From Anseranas semipalmata (taxonomy: Eukaryota > Chordata > Aves > Anseriformes > Anseranatidae): a stretch of 64,000 bases of DNA. Position 1 is the stretch's first letter; each line of letters starts with the position of its first letter. Location: NCBI GenBank assembly GCA_013399115.1, contig VXAA01006446.1:62001-126000 (forward strand), written 5' to 3'. The notes beneath the pieces were generated by a model. It ran no database searches. It was not told where the DNA came from and saw only the letters and a program-made list of their open reading frames with translations. Below are positions 1-12,705 of the stretch, in pieces. The translations under genes were made by a program, and so were the position numbers.

Positions 1-2360
1 GTAGAGGCTTTTTGGCAAAAAAAAAAAAAAGAAAGAAAGAAAAAGGAAAAGAGATATTTTCACCTCTTTTCACAGGATTTGGAAGTAGATTATTCCTATT
101 TTTACATTTCCTGTTCCAGGAAGGAAAAAGGGCTTTTCATTTATTTTTATTTTTTATTTTTTTTACTACAGACTTTTCTTTCCTAGTTGAATCAAATTCA
201 AAACAGTGGTGATACCGAAAGAGTTATGCTTCCTGTTTCCTTCTGCTTAATAATAAAAAAAAAAAATCTAGTATGAACTGCCGAAAATACAGCATATTTT
301 TTGTAACTAGTTAACATCCCACTTTCTTCACATATTGTTTAACATTTACCTATCAATGTAAGTCCTTATATTAACCAGTATCTCAAATTATTATTTCTTT
401 GTTTTTAGAAAGGCAGACAGGAAAAATATCAAGGATGCTATGAGTATTCTTTTTGCTTACTGTACAAACAATTTTTCTCTAGTTCTGTCCCCTGCCCCAG
501 TTTACTGAGTTAGATCATTTCCACACTATATTTCCCAATTAAATGTAGCAGGGAGAATCCTGAGTACTCAAAAAATCACACTGAATCTTACCATTAAAGC
601 AGAGGCCAATGCTAGACCAAATCCAATTTGGGTTGCAATATGATGATTTTACCTAGGAGGTGGGATTCCTTATGTAATTGCTTTTTTTCCCATCTCTTCC
701 TACAAATATAGTGTAATTGTGTATGCTGTAAATCAGCTGACATGTTCCACTCCAGAAGTGGCTGCATTTTCTGCAACAACTGAAGTGCTTACCAGTTATA
801 TATGTTGCAAAATATTTCCAGAGCTACAGAATAAAATGTGTTATTATGACTTTTCCTCAGTGTTATCAGCACCAATGCCCTGTATATTTACAGCAATTAC
901 ATGTCATTTGCAGTGATACTGTGTACTCACTAACTCACTAATGAGTCAATGGAGGAACATAAATTTCACTAAGTCCATTTCATATATAGGCAAGATGAAA
1001 GAAAAAGTTAAAAGCCTGATTTTCAGAGGCCAGCTGCAGGTTCTCACAACTCCTGTTAAAAATCAAGTGAGGTTACATCTGCATTGTAAAGTTGAGTAGA
1101 CCAAGAATCTGTAGAGCTACACAGTTGATATTGAGGATCTGACATCCACACTCCAATTATTGAAGTTTTTTTCAATTCAAACCATCTTCATTTGGGTCCC
1201 CTGGACTGAGTGCCTACTGTGGTCAGAACACATTAGGTGCACTTCTTGAGAACACCTTCCAGTTTAGTTTCACTGCAACAGAATCTACTCCATGCACTCC
1301 AAAATCAGCCCGTGATGCAAAGCAAAAAACAGGAAATGGAGATGACTAGGAGACATGAGACCTCTCACACTAATGGGGACACATCATAAGTACTCCTGGC
1401 AGGACTGCTGCAATGAGGTTTCTGAAATTCTGTCCCACATTTACCTTACTTCTTTACAGATTACAAGCACAATGTAGAGCAAAGGCATAAATGACTGACA
1501 CATACTTAGTTTTGCTGTTTTCAGATTGGTATATAAGCTCCTTCTTCTAGGCACATCTCCTGAAGGACTAAGTAACTATATTTGTCTAAGCTGTAACGGT
1601 TTGTATCTGAAGATATGAGAATTCATTCTGCATCATTTCCAGACACACTGATTCAGAATAGTTGGTGTCACTAAGCTGACTTAATACCAAAAACCTGGGC
1701 TTGTGTTGATTTAAGCATTATTTTTCCCGGTGGAAGGAATTTTTCTTGGAAGCATTGCTACAGCTCCATGGTATTTGTGTTACTGCATAACGAAGTTGCA
1801 TAACATTACATCACTGTATATTGGCAAAGTATCGTGACAACATGAGGATTCAGGCAGTAATGCTCCCATGTAGCACTGGCATGAAGAGTTAAGACCTGGT
1901 TTACTCTACTATATTTATATTGCCTTTTATAATCACAGGCTTGTTTGTGGACACACTGAAACTATAAATGTCAGCCACCAATGTCCAGCCTTTCTGTTGC
2001 ATGCAGAAATCCTCTTCCTGAGCTGACACAAATCCTCAACAAACATATAGTTGCCAGAGAAACACCCTACCAACGAAACCATGTCTGCAGCTGCCTTCTC
2101 TGAACTCCTGTTCCCCAGGTAGTGGGTGTTCTGCCAATACAATCTTTCACAGTGAGGATACATGGCCTGGGTAAAAGCAATGAACTACCTGGTGACAGGG
2201 CAACATCAGTAGCTATAAGCCAAGGAATGAATTCCTAGGGATGATGTTAGACTCACAGTCACTGGGTTTACCCTTCAACTAAGGTAATTGTATAACCATG
2301 TCAGAAGCTGATGTTTTTTACAGAGAAATATTGGGGGATCTGGTTTAAACAACAGCCAGT

Positions 2361-2424
2361 AAAAAAATAAATAAATAAAATAAAATAAAAAATAAAAAAG
2401 CAATTAACAACAACAACAACAAAC
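2361..2424. repeat. (AAAT)n/(AAAAT)n then (CAA)n simple repeat
   Basis: The run begins with AAAT and AAAAT units and, after a short break, passes into about five CAA units. It is low-complexity sequence of no evident function. Confidence 0.9.
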
Positions 2425-3629
2425 AAATTCTAGGTTCAGTTGCACCATTCTTAAGGCTGTGACACTTATCGGTACCCCTTCAATTCAATCTCTGGTACCA
2501 TGAGGCATGAATCCCATTGTTGATGCTGATTTGTGCCTGCATTCAAGCATACAATGCTATCATTGTGGGGAAAAGGAATGAAGTCAGATTGTTTGCCGGA
2601 TGTACCAGCTAGGAGGAAACAAAGCAACAAGCACACTAATGCTTAGGTGCTCTTCTTGGCGTGGCAAAAGATTCAGGCTATCACATCAAACTACGTATCT
2701 GACGTGCCAGGACTAAATACAGCATGTCCTAACAGGATGGTTTTTTTTTGCAAACTCTATTCTGCATGCTCATCTTACTGAGAGCAAAACACCACAAAAA
2801 GCCATATCCATAACACATTCTGAAAGAACACATGGAAAACAGTTTTGTTTTCAGCTCCAACATCACTAATCATTCTCTTCACTCAGTGCCTGTAGCCATT
2901 ATAGAGCCAGGGTCCTCCAGTTCAGCAAATGCACTTATGCTTTTATCTTTGTGTACCTGGTTGTTCCCAGTCTGGTCCTTTTCTTAAGCAGGAGAGAACT
3001 TATACTGGCTCCTGCAGAATAGCAAAATGGGCATCAAAAGCTGTCAGAGACTGAAGTGAAATGAAATATTTTACATTTGGGGCAAATCTAGCTTTGTGCT
3101 TACTTAGTGAAAGCGTAGTCTTCCTGAGCCTCATGGGCTCAGGAAAAAAAACCACCTTGGATATTATTTTTCTGTCTGCTACCAGGTTCCTCTATGACCC
3201 AGGAAAACTCAACAGGGTTTTTTCTGCCTCAGCTACCGAAGCGTGGTACAGCAGCCCTGTGCTGCATTGCCAAGGCCAGCTCACACACAGAAGCTCTCCT
3301 CCACCACACTGCTCTCCGGAGCAGAGCTCACCCCCCACTGGCCCCAGGGGTGCTTGTGTTGGTATTTTAGCTGTCTGTTGGCTGTTCTGCTTGGTGTTTC
3401 CTGTTGCAGAGCGCCCGCCAAAAATCCCAGCCTGTTTTTGACTAAAACAGTCCCAATGTAGGCATAATGCTGGCAAAATAAATGCAAGTTTCAGGGCTCC
3501 TGTGCTTTCAAACCACACTTTTGGCAATGGGGATTGTGAGGTACAATGAATGCATACACAATGGTAACAGGTATTTCTTCTGGTGAAAGCTGATAGTAAT
3601 TTCTGTTAAACATGCTTCATTTACCATGT

Positions 3630-3686
3630 AGTAGATCATGTGGGTGGGGGATGAGGACTCTCTCCATGTATCTCACATGATCTACT
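3630..3686. other. Perfect 13-bp inverted repeat (hairpin)
   Basis: The left arm AGTAGATCATGTG (3630-3642) is the exact reverse complement of the right arm at 3674-3686, with a 31-base spacer. Either strand could fold as a stem-loop. The size is near the lower limit for a microRNA precursor, but there is no further pairing in the loop that I can see. Confidence 0.6.
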
Positions 3687-6600
3687 CAAAGAGCTTTCCT
3701 TAAAAGAAAGATAGCTATTTTGTGCTATTTCATATTACTTATCCTATTGGTAAGAGGCCAGCAGAGAGCTAGGTGAATTCAATTGGTTTGTGGCAGCAGG
3801 TTTCACATTAACATAATCTGAAGCCTTAAAGTAATTAGATAATTTCTGCTGTTCTGAGGTGAACAGAAATATAAGCACAAAATTAAGCAGCTATCACAGC
3901 AAATAATGTGTTCTTAATTTATGGTAGGCATCAGGTAAGGAAATTGAATTACTTCTCCTTTAGACTACACTAAAATCTATGTGAGGGTGATGGCTGTCTC
4001 AAGCCGTCTTATTTCATAGTGACAGTCCTAATTTAGCCCTTATTCCCAGTGTACTTGTGCAAACAGGCAGATACGCACACAGGCTGTAGACACAACTGGC
4101 CAGGCATGGCAGGTTCAAGAAGCTCAGTGTCACCTCTTGCCCCAGGATAACTTGAGCTAGGAGTTTCCATGACAGAGTGGACCAGTAGTCCATAGCATTC
4201 ATCACAGCATGAGTGACACCCTTGTCAGTAATAGATATTTTAGAAAAATGTATAAAAATCAGCAGAAGACAGTAAAGAATAGGCTACCTACAGGAAGCTT
4301 CTTTTTGTAGCCTCATCTGCTAGAGGCTGGTTCACGTCCTGAAATTGTAGAGGCACAAACACAGATACATTTGTGCTATTTCTAAAAGGCCTGAGGTGAA
4401 ATATCTAATATATCTAATATATACAAAACTCCCCCTCTGGGGATTCTCTACCCACATCCAAGGAAGTGCATACTGATAATAGCAGATAAATAATGAAAAA
4501 TCAATTATGTTTTAAAGAGCCCTTTAATTTTAATAGTCCATGGTGATATTAATAACAGAGGGAAGGACATTTGTAAAGCATTTATCTTGACATTTACCCT
4601 TATGATACCTTGGTAATTTAAGCACGTGGTTGCGATGAGGTAGAGAAGAATAAAGAAGGATATCATTTATATTCTGGTTTCATAGTAATTACAATTTTTC
4701 TTTTCTGTTTTGAGACACTTCTATAGAGACTTTTCTGAGTGTATGGGGTGTACATCATCTTTTCTGAGTTTTAAGCCATCCAAAACAATTAGAGAAAGAA
4801 ACTGCTTTTTGATTGTTTTCTGTTGCAATTATATGTATGATGAAGGTATTATTGAAATAAATTGAGGCTTTATGATTTTCTTGATTATTATTTCTTACTG
4901 CTTAAACTTGGACTTCTTTGAACTAGCAATAACATTACATGCACAACATAACTAGCATTAACACAATGAAAAGACAGCTCCAACTGGTAAAGCAGAGCCC
5001 TTTGTAATTGTCATTTCAAATCAATAAAAGGCAGCAGCTGCAACAAAAGGGGCCTGAATGACTCCTTGATAATGGAATATGAATCCTTTTACTTACTGAG
5101 ATGCAATTTAAAGTAATGGTGACTGTCACCTATTCTCACACAAAATGAGCTGATGGGGTTCTTGTTGCAGACAAGATCACAACTTTACAGCTGTCACTAC
5201 CTCGCAGCTCTGCAGAGCGTCTAAGCCACAAGACCAGACAATTTCTTGAAGCTTGCAAGTGTGTGAGGCCAGCTTTCTCTACCACTGCCCATGGTGCACC
5301 TAACAGCCTGCATTTATCACAACTACAAACTGAGCACAACCACAGCTAGATGAAGTGGTTGAACACTGCCCTCTTCCTTAGTGCATTTTGTACAGTGTCC
5401 TGCAAATTTACAAGCAATTCACATTACAAAAACTAGCAGTTCTGTGCACTCTACACCCTACACCTTGCTTTGGAGAACATCATACTGGTTTATTCACAAG
5501 CCTTTTTGCTTACCTGCAGGCAGCATTCCCATCACAGGAAGATGAGCCGAGAGGCTCCCTGCTGGGAGGCCCCTGGCACCCAGTGGTTAAGGCAGGCAAT
5601 GCAGAAGACAGTGATCAAGTGGGGTTTAGACTGAAAAAGTGGAAGGAAAGCAAGAAACTTGAGCAGAATAAAAATGGTTAAGCAGATATTACAGGTTGTA
5701 TCACCGCGACCTTGGCTTCTGTCTGCAGCTGACTACAATGGGCTGTGTTGTAGCAAGACTTTGTAATGAATACAGAATACTAAACTGATGAAATATTTCT
5801 ACAGTCTGTTTGTTGATACTGGCACCACTGCATTCTCAGAGTCAGTCCTTGATGTTTCACTCAGTTTTGAAGCCTAAACTGGCCAGAGGTCACCAGAATG
5901 GTCTGGGGCCATCTACATAGAAATGCTCTCCTGCTAGTAATGGCTTCCAGTAATAGATCCTACTAATCATTTGCCTGCTGAAGGTAAGTGCCTCCGTCAG
6001 AAGAAAGAAACCATGCAACTGAAAAGCGCATGTTTGAGTTTTGCTGTTTTACATACCAGTCTTGAAGGAGACCCTTCTGGCAGCTGCTGTCATCTGCAGT
6101 TAACCAATAAACTTCAAAAGGTTTGAGCCTTTCCCTTTCTGTCTTCTCCGTATTGTTACTTGCGTGGTGTGGCAGTGGCCACATTGAAAGGGGGAGGCTG
6201 GGAGCCCATACTGGTGTTGGCTTTTCCTTCATGGCCTAACCTCAGCATGGCCAAGTCATGCTGAGGGACACCAACAGGCTAATACATTTAAAAGGAGAGA
6301 AATGTCCCCTTCTAAGATTTTTAAACTCTGTATTTATCCTTTGCCAGCTCCGTGGTTTGTTTGCTTTTTTGTTTTGGTAAGAGAGATTAAATGTCTCACT
6401 TTTGTCCCTGGTGGTTTGCTCCTTCTGTCTTGCCAGTACTGACTCTGCTACAGTGTCAGGGTTGCAAATACCTCAGGGAAAATGTTTCAAAGCATGTTTT
6501 AATTAGCTTTAAAAAAGCAGATGCAGTTCCATTGATGTGAGATATATTGCATGAAATTTTCTCCCAGGAGTTTTGTGAGCATTAATGAATGGTTAAGTCT

Positions 6601-7983
6601 GGATGAGATCTTAGATAAAGAAAGTTGTAAGAGCTTGGTATTATGCTTAGGCGAAATGTTTTCTGCTGGAAAATACTCAGCTTTCCTTTAGTTCCGATGA
6701 CACTTTGCTGTTTGAACACATTCATAATCTCAAGAACTGGCACAGTCTGACCCGTCTATCAAATTTTATAGGGACTGTATTGCAGCAGGGGGAAGAAAAT
6801 ACCTTAGATGAACGACTAATGTGCAGTGCCTTCTTCACAAGTGTTAAGCTGCCCAGTTTCCAGTTTTAATACAGACAAGTGTCCACACACATAGCACATG
6901 GAGAGTATCTGTTAGCATAGAGCTTTACAGATCACATCTGTCAGCAGTGCTCTCATCCTCTAATTAGCAGTCCCATCTGAAGAGTCTCAAGTATCAGCAA
7001 CTGAAACTGGAAAGGCACTAGCTGCTTCAGCTGAGTGGCCAGGGAAGAAGGAATACTGTCATCTGAAAGACAATTGAGAACTGACACTGAGCAGTACAAA
7101 CCTGAGTGCTCACCATGTGGTTTTAGTCCATTCCTAAAAAAAATCATAAGAATATTCAAAACCTGTCAGGATCACAGCTAGCTAGTGAGTAGAGCTGGAG
7201 CCAAATGCCACATCAGTGCAAACAGGAAAGATCTCGATTCTACACTACTTGTACCTCTTTTAGCCACTTCTTAGCCAGCAACAAATGGCAGACTCTGACA
7301 ATGCCCAGGGCACAAAGCCATGCAGTCAGGCCAACACTGCTAACGCCAACAATGTGCCTCAAGTGGTCCTATTCTACTCTTACTCTCACAAAATCAGCTG
7401 GTTTCACCAACAGAAATAAATAGTGGAAATTTTAAGAGGAAAAGAGTCTAACACAGACAAGTCCTTAAGGCAAGGATTATCTGTCAGGTGCAGTGATCAA
7501 TACAGATTTTTTCCCGAATCATGCAGACCAATCAATGTCTCTGAATTGAAGAAATATATGTCAAAATGCTAAATACAAGATCCTTGTTTTCATGCCTGCA
7601 GAGGTTTTTTAAATCAATGCACATTCAAAGGTTGCTGTCAAGTAGTCTTATTTGTATAACTTTTCAATATTTTTAACTGCTTTGTACTTTGTTTCAAAAC
7701 GACAACCATACTTAGTGCTTGCCTAATGCTTTCTATCTTTAAATCTCAAAAATTTTCACAGAAGTAGATACAAGTAGTAGATACAAGTGTATCTTTTACC
7801 TAGGAGAAATCTAAGCACTTTGACAGGCAAGTTGTAACAAATCTTGCTGTAGTGTCCTGAAAAATCATAACTCCAAATCTCTCACCCTCTATAGGATACA
7901 GCTGTTTCTGCAGCAGGATTGCCAGCAGGGAAGGTATGCCTGATGCTGAAACACCCCTGTGCTATATCTGCTATCCAACTTCA

Positions 7984-8237
7984 GAATCATAGAATCATAG
8001 AATCCCCTGAGTTGGAAGGGACCCACAAGGATCATTGAGTCCAACTCTTGGGTCCACACAGGACCCCCCAAAAATCAGGCCATGTGTCTGAGAGTATTGT
8101 CCAAACACTTCTTCAACTCTGGCAGGTTCAGTGCCATTGTGGAGCCTGTTCCTGTGCCCGACCACTCTCTTGGTGAAGAAGAACCTTTCCCTAACATCCA
8201 GTATGAACCTCCTCTGATGCAGCTTCATGCCATTCTC
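7984..8237 (-). mobile_element. CR1 LINE 3'-end fragment, minus strand
   Basis: The segment opens with the repeated ATCATAGA octamers and GGAAGGGACC that mark the 3' terminus of avian CR1 elements read in reverse. It continues through the usual 3'UTR text to the phrase around CAGCTTCATGCC. It is 5'-truncated, as nearly all CR1 copies are, so only non-coding 3' sequence remains. It belongs to the same subfamily as the copies at 8.63 and 17.28 kb: it shares the complement of GGTTTGATTTTTGGGTGG with some indels. Recognition is from family knowledge, with no alignment run. Confidence 0.92.
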
Positions 8238-8630
8238 TAGAAACCTTTGGCTGATTTTTTTTTCTTTGGTGTTTTGTTTTTTTTTTTTAATGCAAGATAA
8301 GGACAATTTTTTTTTAATGGAAAAAAGTCTGTGTTGATATTAAATATATTCACTCACAATGCAGAGAAAGTTTAGAGAGCATTTTAAAATAATATTACTA
8401 TTTATACACAACAGGCTTTTAGAATTCTTCCTAGTACCCTGTAGTACCTCACCTATTACCTTACTATCAACCTTAAAAATAATCACTACTACCTGGAAAG
8501 CACTACAACAAGGTAGTGCTTTTCCTTCATTCCAGTTGTTAAAGCTGGAAAATATGGACAAGATTTGGTTCACACACACAACCTTCTTCAGGACTTTTGC
8601 ATGTGGGACATTAGAGTTACAGGCCTATTC
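8238..8630. other. Unique spacer between two inverted CR1 copies
   Basis: This is AT-rich sequence with T-runs near 8257-8290 and 8310 and no recognisable coding content. It would form the loop if the two flanking CR1 copies paired in a transcript. Confidence 0.6.
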
Positions 8631-8890
8631 GGGAATAGCATGAAGCTGAATCAAGGGAGGTTCAGGCTGGATATCAGGAAAAGGTTCTTCACCGAGAGGG
8701 TGGTCGGGCACTGGGACAAGCTCCTCAGGGCAATGGTCACAGCACCAAGCCTGCTGGAGTTCAGGGAGTGCTTGGACAACACTCTCAGATGTATGGTTTG
8801 ATTTTTGGGTGGCCCCGTGTGGAGACATGAGTTGGACTCGATAATCTTTATAGGTCCCTTCCAACTCAGGGTATTCTGTGATTCTATATA
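8631..8890 (+). mobile_element. CR1 LINE 3'-end fragment, plus strand
   Basis: The segment reads in CR1 sense orientation: GTTCAGGCTGGATATCAGG, then GAGAGGGTGGTCGGGCACTG, then GGTCCCTTCCAACTCAGG, ending in ATTCTGTGATTCTAT, the characteristic CR1 3' end. It is 5'-truncated. It lies in inverted orientation about 390 bases from the copy at 7984-8237 and is similar to the copy in COMMD9 intron 3. Confidence 0.93.
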
Positions 8891-10145
8891 TGACTCCTGG
8901 CTTGCAGTGCTCTCAGCAAGGATGGATCTTTGTGTCTATTTAGAGGTCTGCTGGTATCTGCCCATGCCTACCTCGTGTCTGGCACCTGCATTTAAAAAGC
9001 ACATAAAGGGCTAAAGCAAGCATTAGAAGCATCTGAACCATCTACCGGTAGAAACAGTTCTTTATGTTCTTCAGGTTTCTCTGTACTTTTGAGTTTGGGT
9101 TAGCTACATTAGCACAGAGGCTTTCTTGCAGCTTCTAGTAAGATTTTCAGCTTCCACTACACACTTAGGTTCCTAAGCATCTTAACCAGCAAAATACAAA
9201 ATACTTTTATTCAGATGCAGCTGGATCTCAATCAAGTGCTCTACCAGTAGAGTCAAACTGGTTAGAGGGCATGGTGCCTGCTTAAGTAGCCAACATTTTT
9301 ATGCTGTCAAAGTTTCACTTATCAAGCCCATTCAGTCTTCCTGGTTGAGGCGGCTAGTAAGGTTTCCTCTAAGTTCATCACTATTTTAATGACTAATAAG
9401 TTCTTAGGAATCTACATTTCCTATAGAAGTCAGAGCCATTTGGCATCCTAATAAAGGATCACTCACAACAGCTGGCAGTTGAAGCAATGTGTGCTTTTCC
9501 ATTGTTTTTTTTCTGCATCCATTTTGCAAGCATTTATGTCCCATGTTTTCTACGGAAAGTGAATCCATCTTGTTTGCCATTTAGTTTCCGCTTTGGTCAT
9601 CAACTCAAGGTCAACCAGGATGTGCTTGTTTCTCACTTTTTGAGTCAAGATGCCAAGACACTCGCTATTGTGTTATGCTCCAGGGCAGTTTTTAATCATA
9701 TTTAAAATTGAAGGTGGCTGCCTTAATAGATATTGGAAGTTTCAAAGTTGTCTACAAAGTTCTGTCAGCACAGAGATGCTAGCTAGAAATATGGGGGGGA
9801 TCCATGTAGTCAGCCTGCAGGCAGCTAACCCATGGGTAGACAAGATGCCTCAGCCTCGGGCACTCTGCACTCTTGGGCCCTACAGGGCTCTGCCAACATG
9901 CCTAAAATAACACAGGTTTCATGATCTGAGGATTAAAGTCCTGGATTTTAACCTTTCATGCCTGCTTTTGTATTACAGTCTCTCTCTGCCCTTAGGCACA
10001 AGAGCTAAGGAGGGCTGTTGTAGCCTCTGGTGACTGATGTTCATGGAGTGGGTTAGGTGGACTAAATAGAGAAACCATGTCTTCTGGAAAGCTCATTTTA
10101 ACTGGAGCAAAAGGAGTGAAGACAAGAATGTGAAAGTTAGATTTG

Positions 10146-10185
10146 TGCTAGTAAATTAAACATGCTGCTAGTAAATTAAACATGT
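10146..10185. repeat. Two tandem copies of a 20-bp unit
   Basis: The unit containing GCTAGTAAATTAAACATG occurs twice head to tail with a period of exactly 20 bases and no visible divergence. This suggests a recent replication-slippage duplication. Confidence 0.85.
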
Positions 10186-12155
10186 TCTGGACTGTTTTCT
10201 GGTGCAGAGACCAACTGACATGGGACAGTTTGCATCAGCTGCTCAGCTCTCAGTCTCTTTGACAGGGTGGCCATATGCACACTGATATCTGGGGCTGCTT
10301 CCTAGGCCATGCTAACTCCTGACCCATACCCTGCAGCTGCTTGCAAGAGTGACAGTCAGTATGAGGGGAAACAATGCCAAGAACAGCACTAGAAATTTAA
10401 CAGTAACATCCTCAGGAATGTTCTCTGTCACTGTTTAGTTTACCAGTATAGATGTAACCAGACATCTAGGGGGAAATTTGCCCTACCGGTAATACATCTA
10501 AGCATGATTCCCAATAACAACAACAACAGTAAAAGAAAATTCTGTCCTAGTCCTGGCATGGAAAGACTGACATATCCATCAATATGTAAGATAGTATAAA
10601 TGGGACTTTAGAAAGTTGGAGACATTTCAGGAAAGTCCTGTTTGGAGAATATGACTACAAGCAGACAGCTAGTACTAGTAAGCCCAAGTATGCATGCATG
10701 CTCTGTGAAGATTTCTTTCCTATTATTTGCTCATTTGTTGCTAAAGAAACCCTATTAAAAACACAAATAATGCAGAAGTAACTAAGGAAAAGATGTCTCT
10801 CACACTTTATCTCACTTGCTCTGTAAACCAGAATCACCTACCATGGAGCTCTTTTTAGGCAGAGCAGGAGAACAGCTTCACTTTTCCTTGCAGCAGGGAA
10901 ATTGCACACACCCAGCAGGGTGTGGTTACACTGTACAGCCCTGCCTTGCAGCAGAAAGCCCATAAAGGAGAGACCATTGTTCTGCAACAGCTCAACAGAT
11001 GCTGCAGTGAATATATGCTACAACTGCAGGGAAAAGCCTAACGGTTCTTCCCATCAAAACCTTAATATTCCAAGGATTTCTCTCTGAGGGAGCCTTGAAC
11101 AGCCAAAGGGAGATAGAACTGTGAGCGTCTTCTTCTCCAACCAAAAATTGTAAGGAAGCTAAATTTATTCCTTTCCTTTTTTACTTCTTAAGGGAAAAAA
11201 AATAGGCTGGCAGAAATGGGTTTTGTCAAGTTATTTGCTTGCATTATTATGTCTATTTTTTACCTTGAATATATTAGGAACAGCAAGACTGACGTTTTCC
11301 TCACAACACATTCCCTCTCAGATACATTTATTTTGGGTGCTCACTCTAGTTGATGGACTATAACAAAAATGACATTGTTGCAAAATGTTTATCTGTCATT
11401 GGAGTTATATAGCTATGTCTAAAACCACAAAGCACGTTTTACACTGACTTACTGAAATTCTTCCATTCAGCTTTCCATCTCTTGATTTTTGTCTTGCGGT
11501 TTCATGGAATTTATTCTGTCACCATAGTTGACTTCTGTAGAAGAGAAATACTTTGGATGTGAAACACACACAGATCTTCCAGTGTTTCATATGTGAAATA
11601 TACACATTTCTTCCCATTAGCCGCCCCCCTCTCCCCCCACGTCTTTCTTTTTATTTTTATTTTTTAAAAATAGGTCGGGAGTCTCTCTCCATCAAAAAAT
11701 AAATAAAAAAAGGCAAAGAGCAGACAGGCAACTTCCCTCCCAATATTTTCCAGGTAGGGAAAAGTTTAAATACCTCAGAGACCTGTGGAGAGAGCTGTAT
11801 ATGCATCTGATAACAAGGCAATTCCCTAGGGCTGTTTCTTGCCACATATAATTATCTATGTTGCTCTTACAACTGCCTGAATTTGTGAGGACACAAAGAC
11901 TTTCATGACCATGAAGCCTGCTAGCCAGGCAGCACTAGATACAGAAAACTAAGACAATTTGCTATTTTAAGTGAAAAGGCAAATGAAGAACTATTCTCCT
12001 ACTCCAAGCCCCAGGAGGTCTCCAATTCCCACCAGAAACCTCTCACCTATGCTACAGAATTCATCCCTTCTCACTGCACCTCCCTTCTCATTCAAGTCAT
12101 TCCCAGCCTGGGTCACCGATCCTCTCTCTCCCCATATGAATTATCAGTTCTGACA

Positions 12156-12179
12156 GTTTTTTGTTTGTTTGTTTGTTTG
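12156..12179. repeat. (GTTT)n simple repeat
   Basis: A T-run is followed by four GTTT units. Confidence 0.9.
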
Positions 12180-12635
12180 ACAAGGTTGGGAATAGAGGTT
12201 ACACGTGAGAACACCAGCAACAAGTAAGTATGCATACCCATACACCCACATCCCCATGTCTGGGAGATCCCGAATTCAGAAAGTTATCAACAGTGTCTAA
12301 GAGGCTCACATACCCAGTCCCCTGAACTACTACTGCCCACATATCTTTTTATAGAGATACATCTGCACTACTTCAGGGAGGGCGATTTGTAGATACCCAG
12401 GCTGGCTCAACCAAGAACACTCCAACTCAGTCAGTACTATAGCTGTATCACCCAGGCCTAGGCACAAGTCAATTTGCCCTATGCAGAAGCAGAGTTTAGT
12501 TTTCAGACTCAGTGACTGGACTAACAGCAGTTTATCTCTTGAGATCCAAGCCAATTCCTGCACAGAGTGCTGTGCAACAGCATCTGCAGGCTCAGAGCTC
12601 TCAGCTGGGTCCCACTGGGTGATATGGACATGAAA

Positions 12636-12705
12636 TCATGGAAAAAAAGGCTGTGAGAAGACCTAAGAAGGTCATCCAATCTGTCTTGTTCCTTTAACTG
12701 ATTTT
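12636..12705 (-). mobile_element. Diverged CR1-like 3'-end remnant, minus strand
   Basis: The text around GAAATCATGG and AAGACCTAAGAAGGTCATCC follows the pattern of old CR1 families read in reverse (ATCATAGAAT, then AGACCTCAGGAGGTCATCTAGTCC). Many substitutions are present and the boundaries are uncertain. The call is based on recalled family text and could be chance over such a short length. Confidence 0.4.

Larger units (their letters stand above)
1..7983. other. Non-coding AT-rich region, no gene seen
   Basis: No open frame here resembles a known protein, and none shows a convincing exon with both splice sites. The longest frame (126 codons at 3061-3441, plus strand) lies over a locally GC-richer patch and matches nothing I recognise. 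By synteny with human 11p13 this side of COMMD9 should approach PRR5L on the minus strand, and its non-coding first exon could lie here unseen. Visible structure is limited to A- and T-rich simple repeats and one perfect 13-bp hairpin, listed separately. Confidence 0.6.

Noticed and set aside
8565..8864. Open frames of about 78 codons over the CR1 copies
   Set aside because: They read the non-coding 3' end of CR1, so they are not genes.
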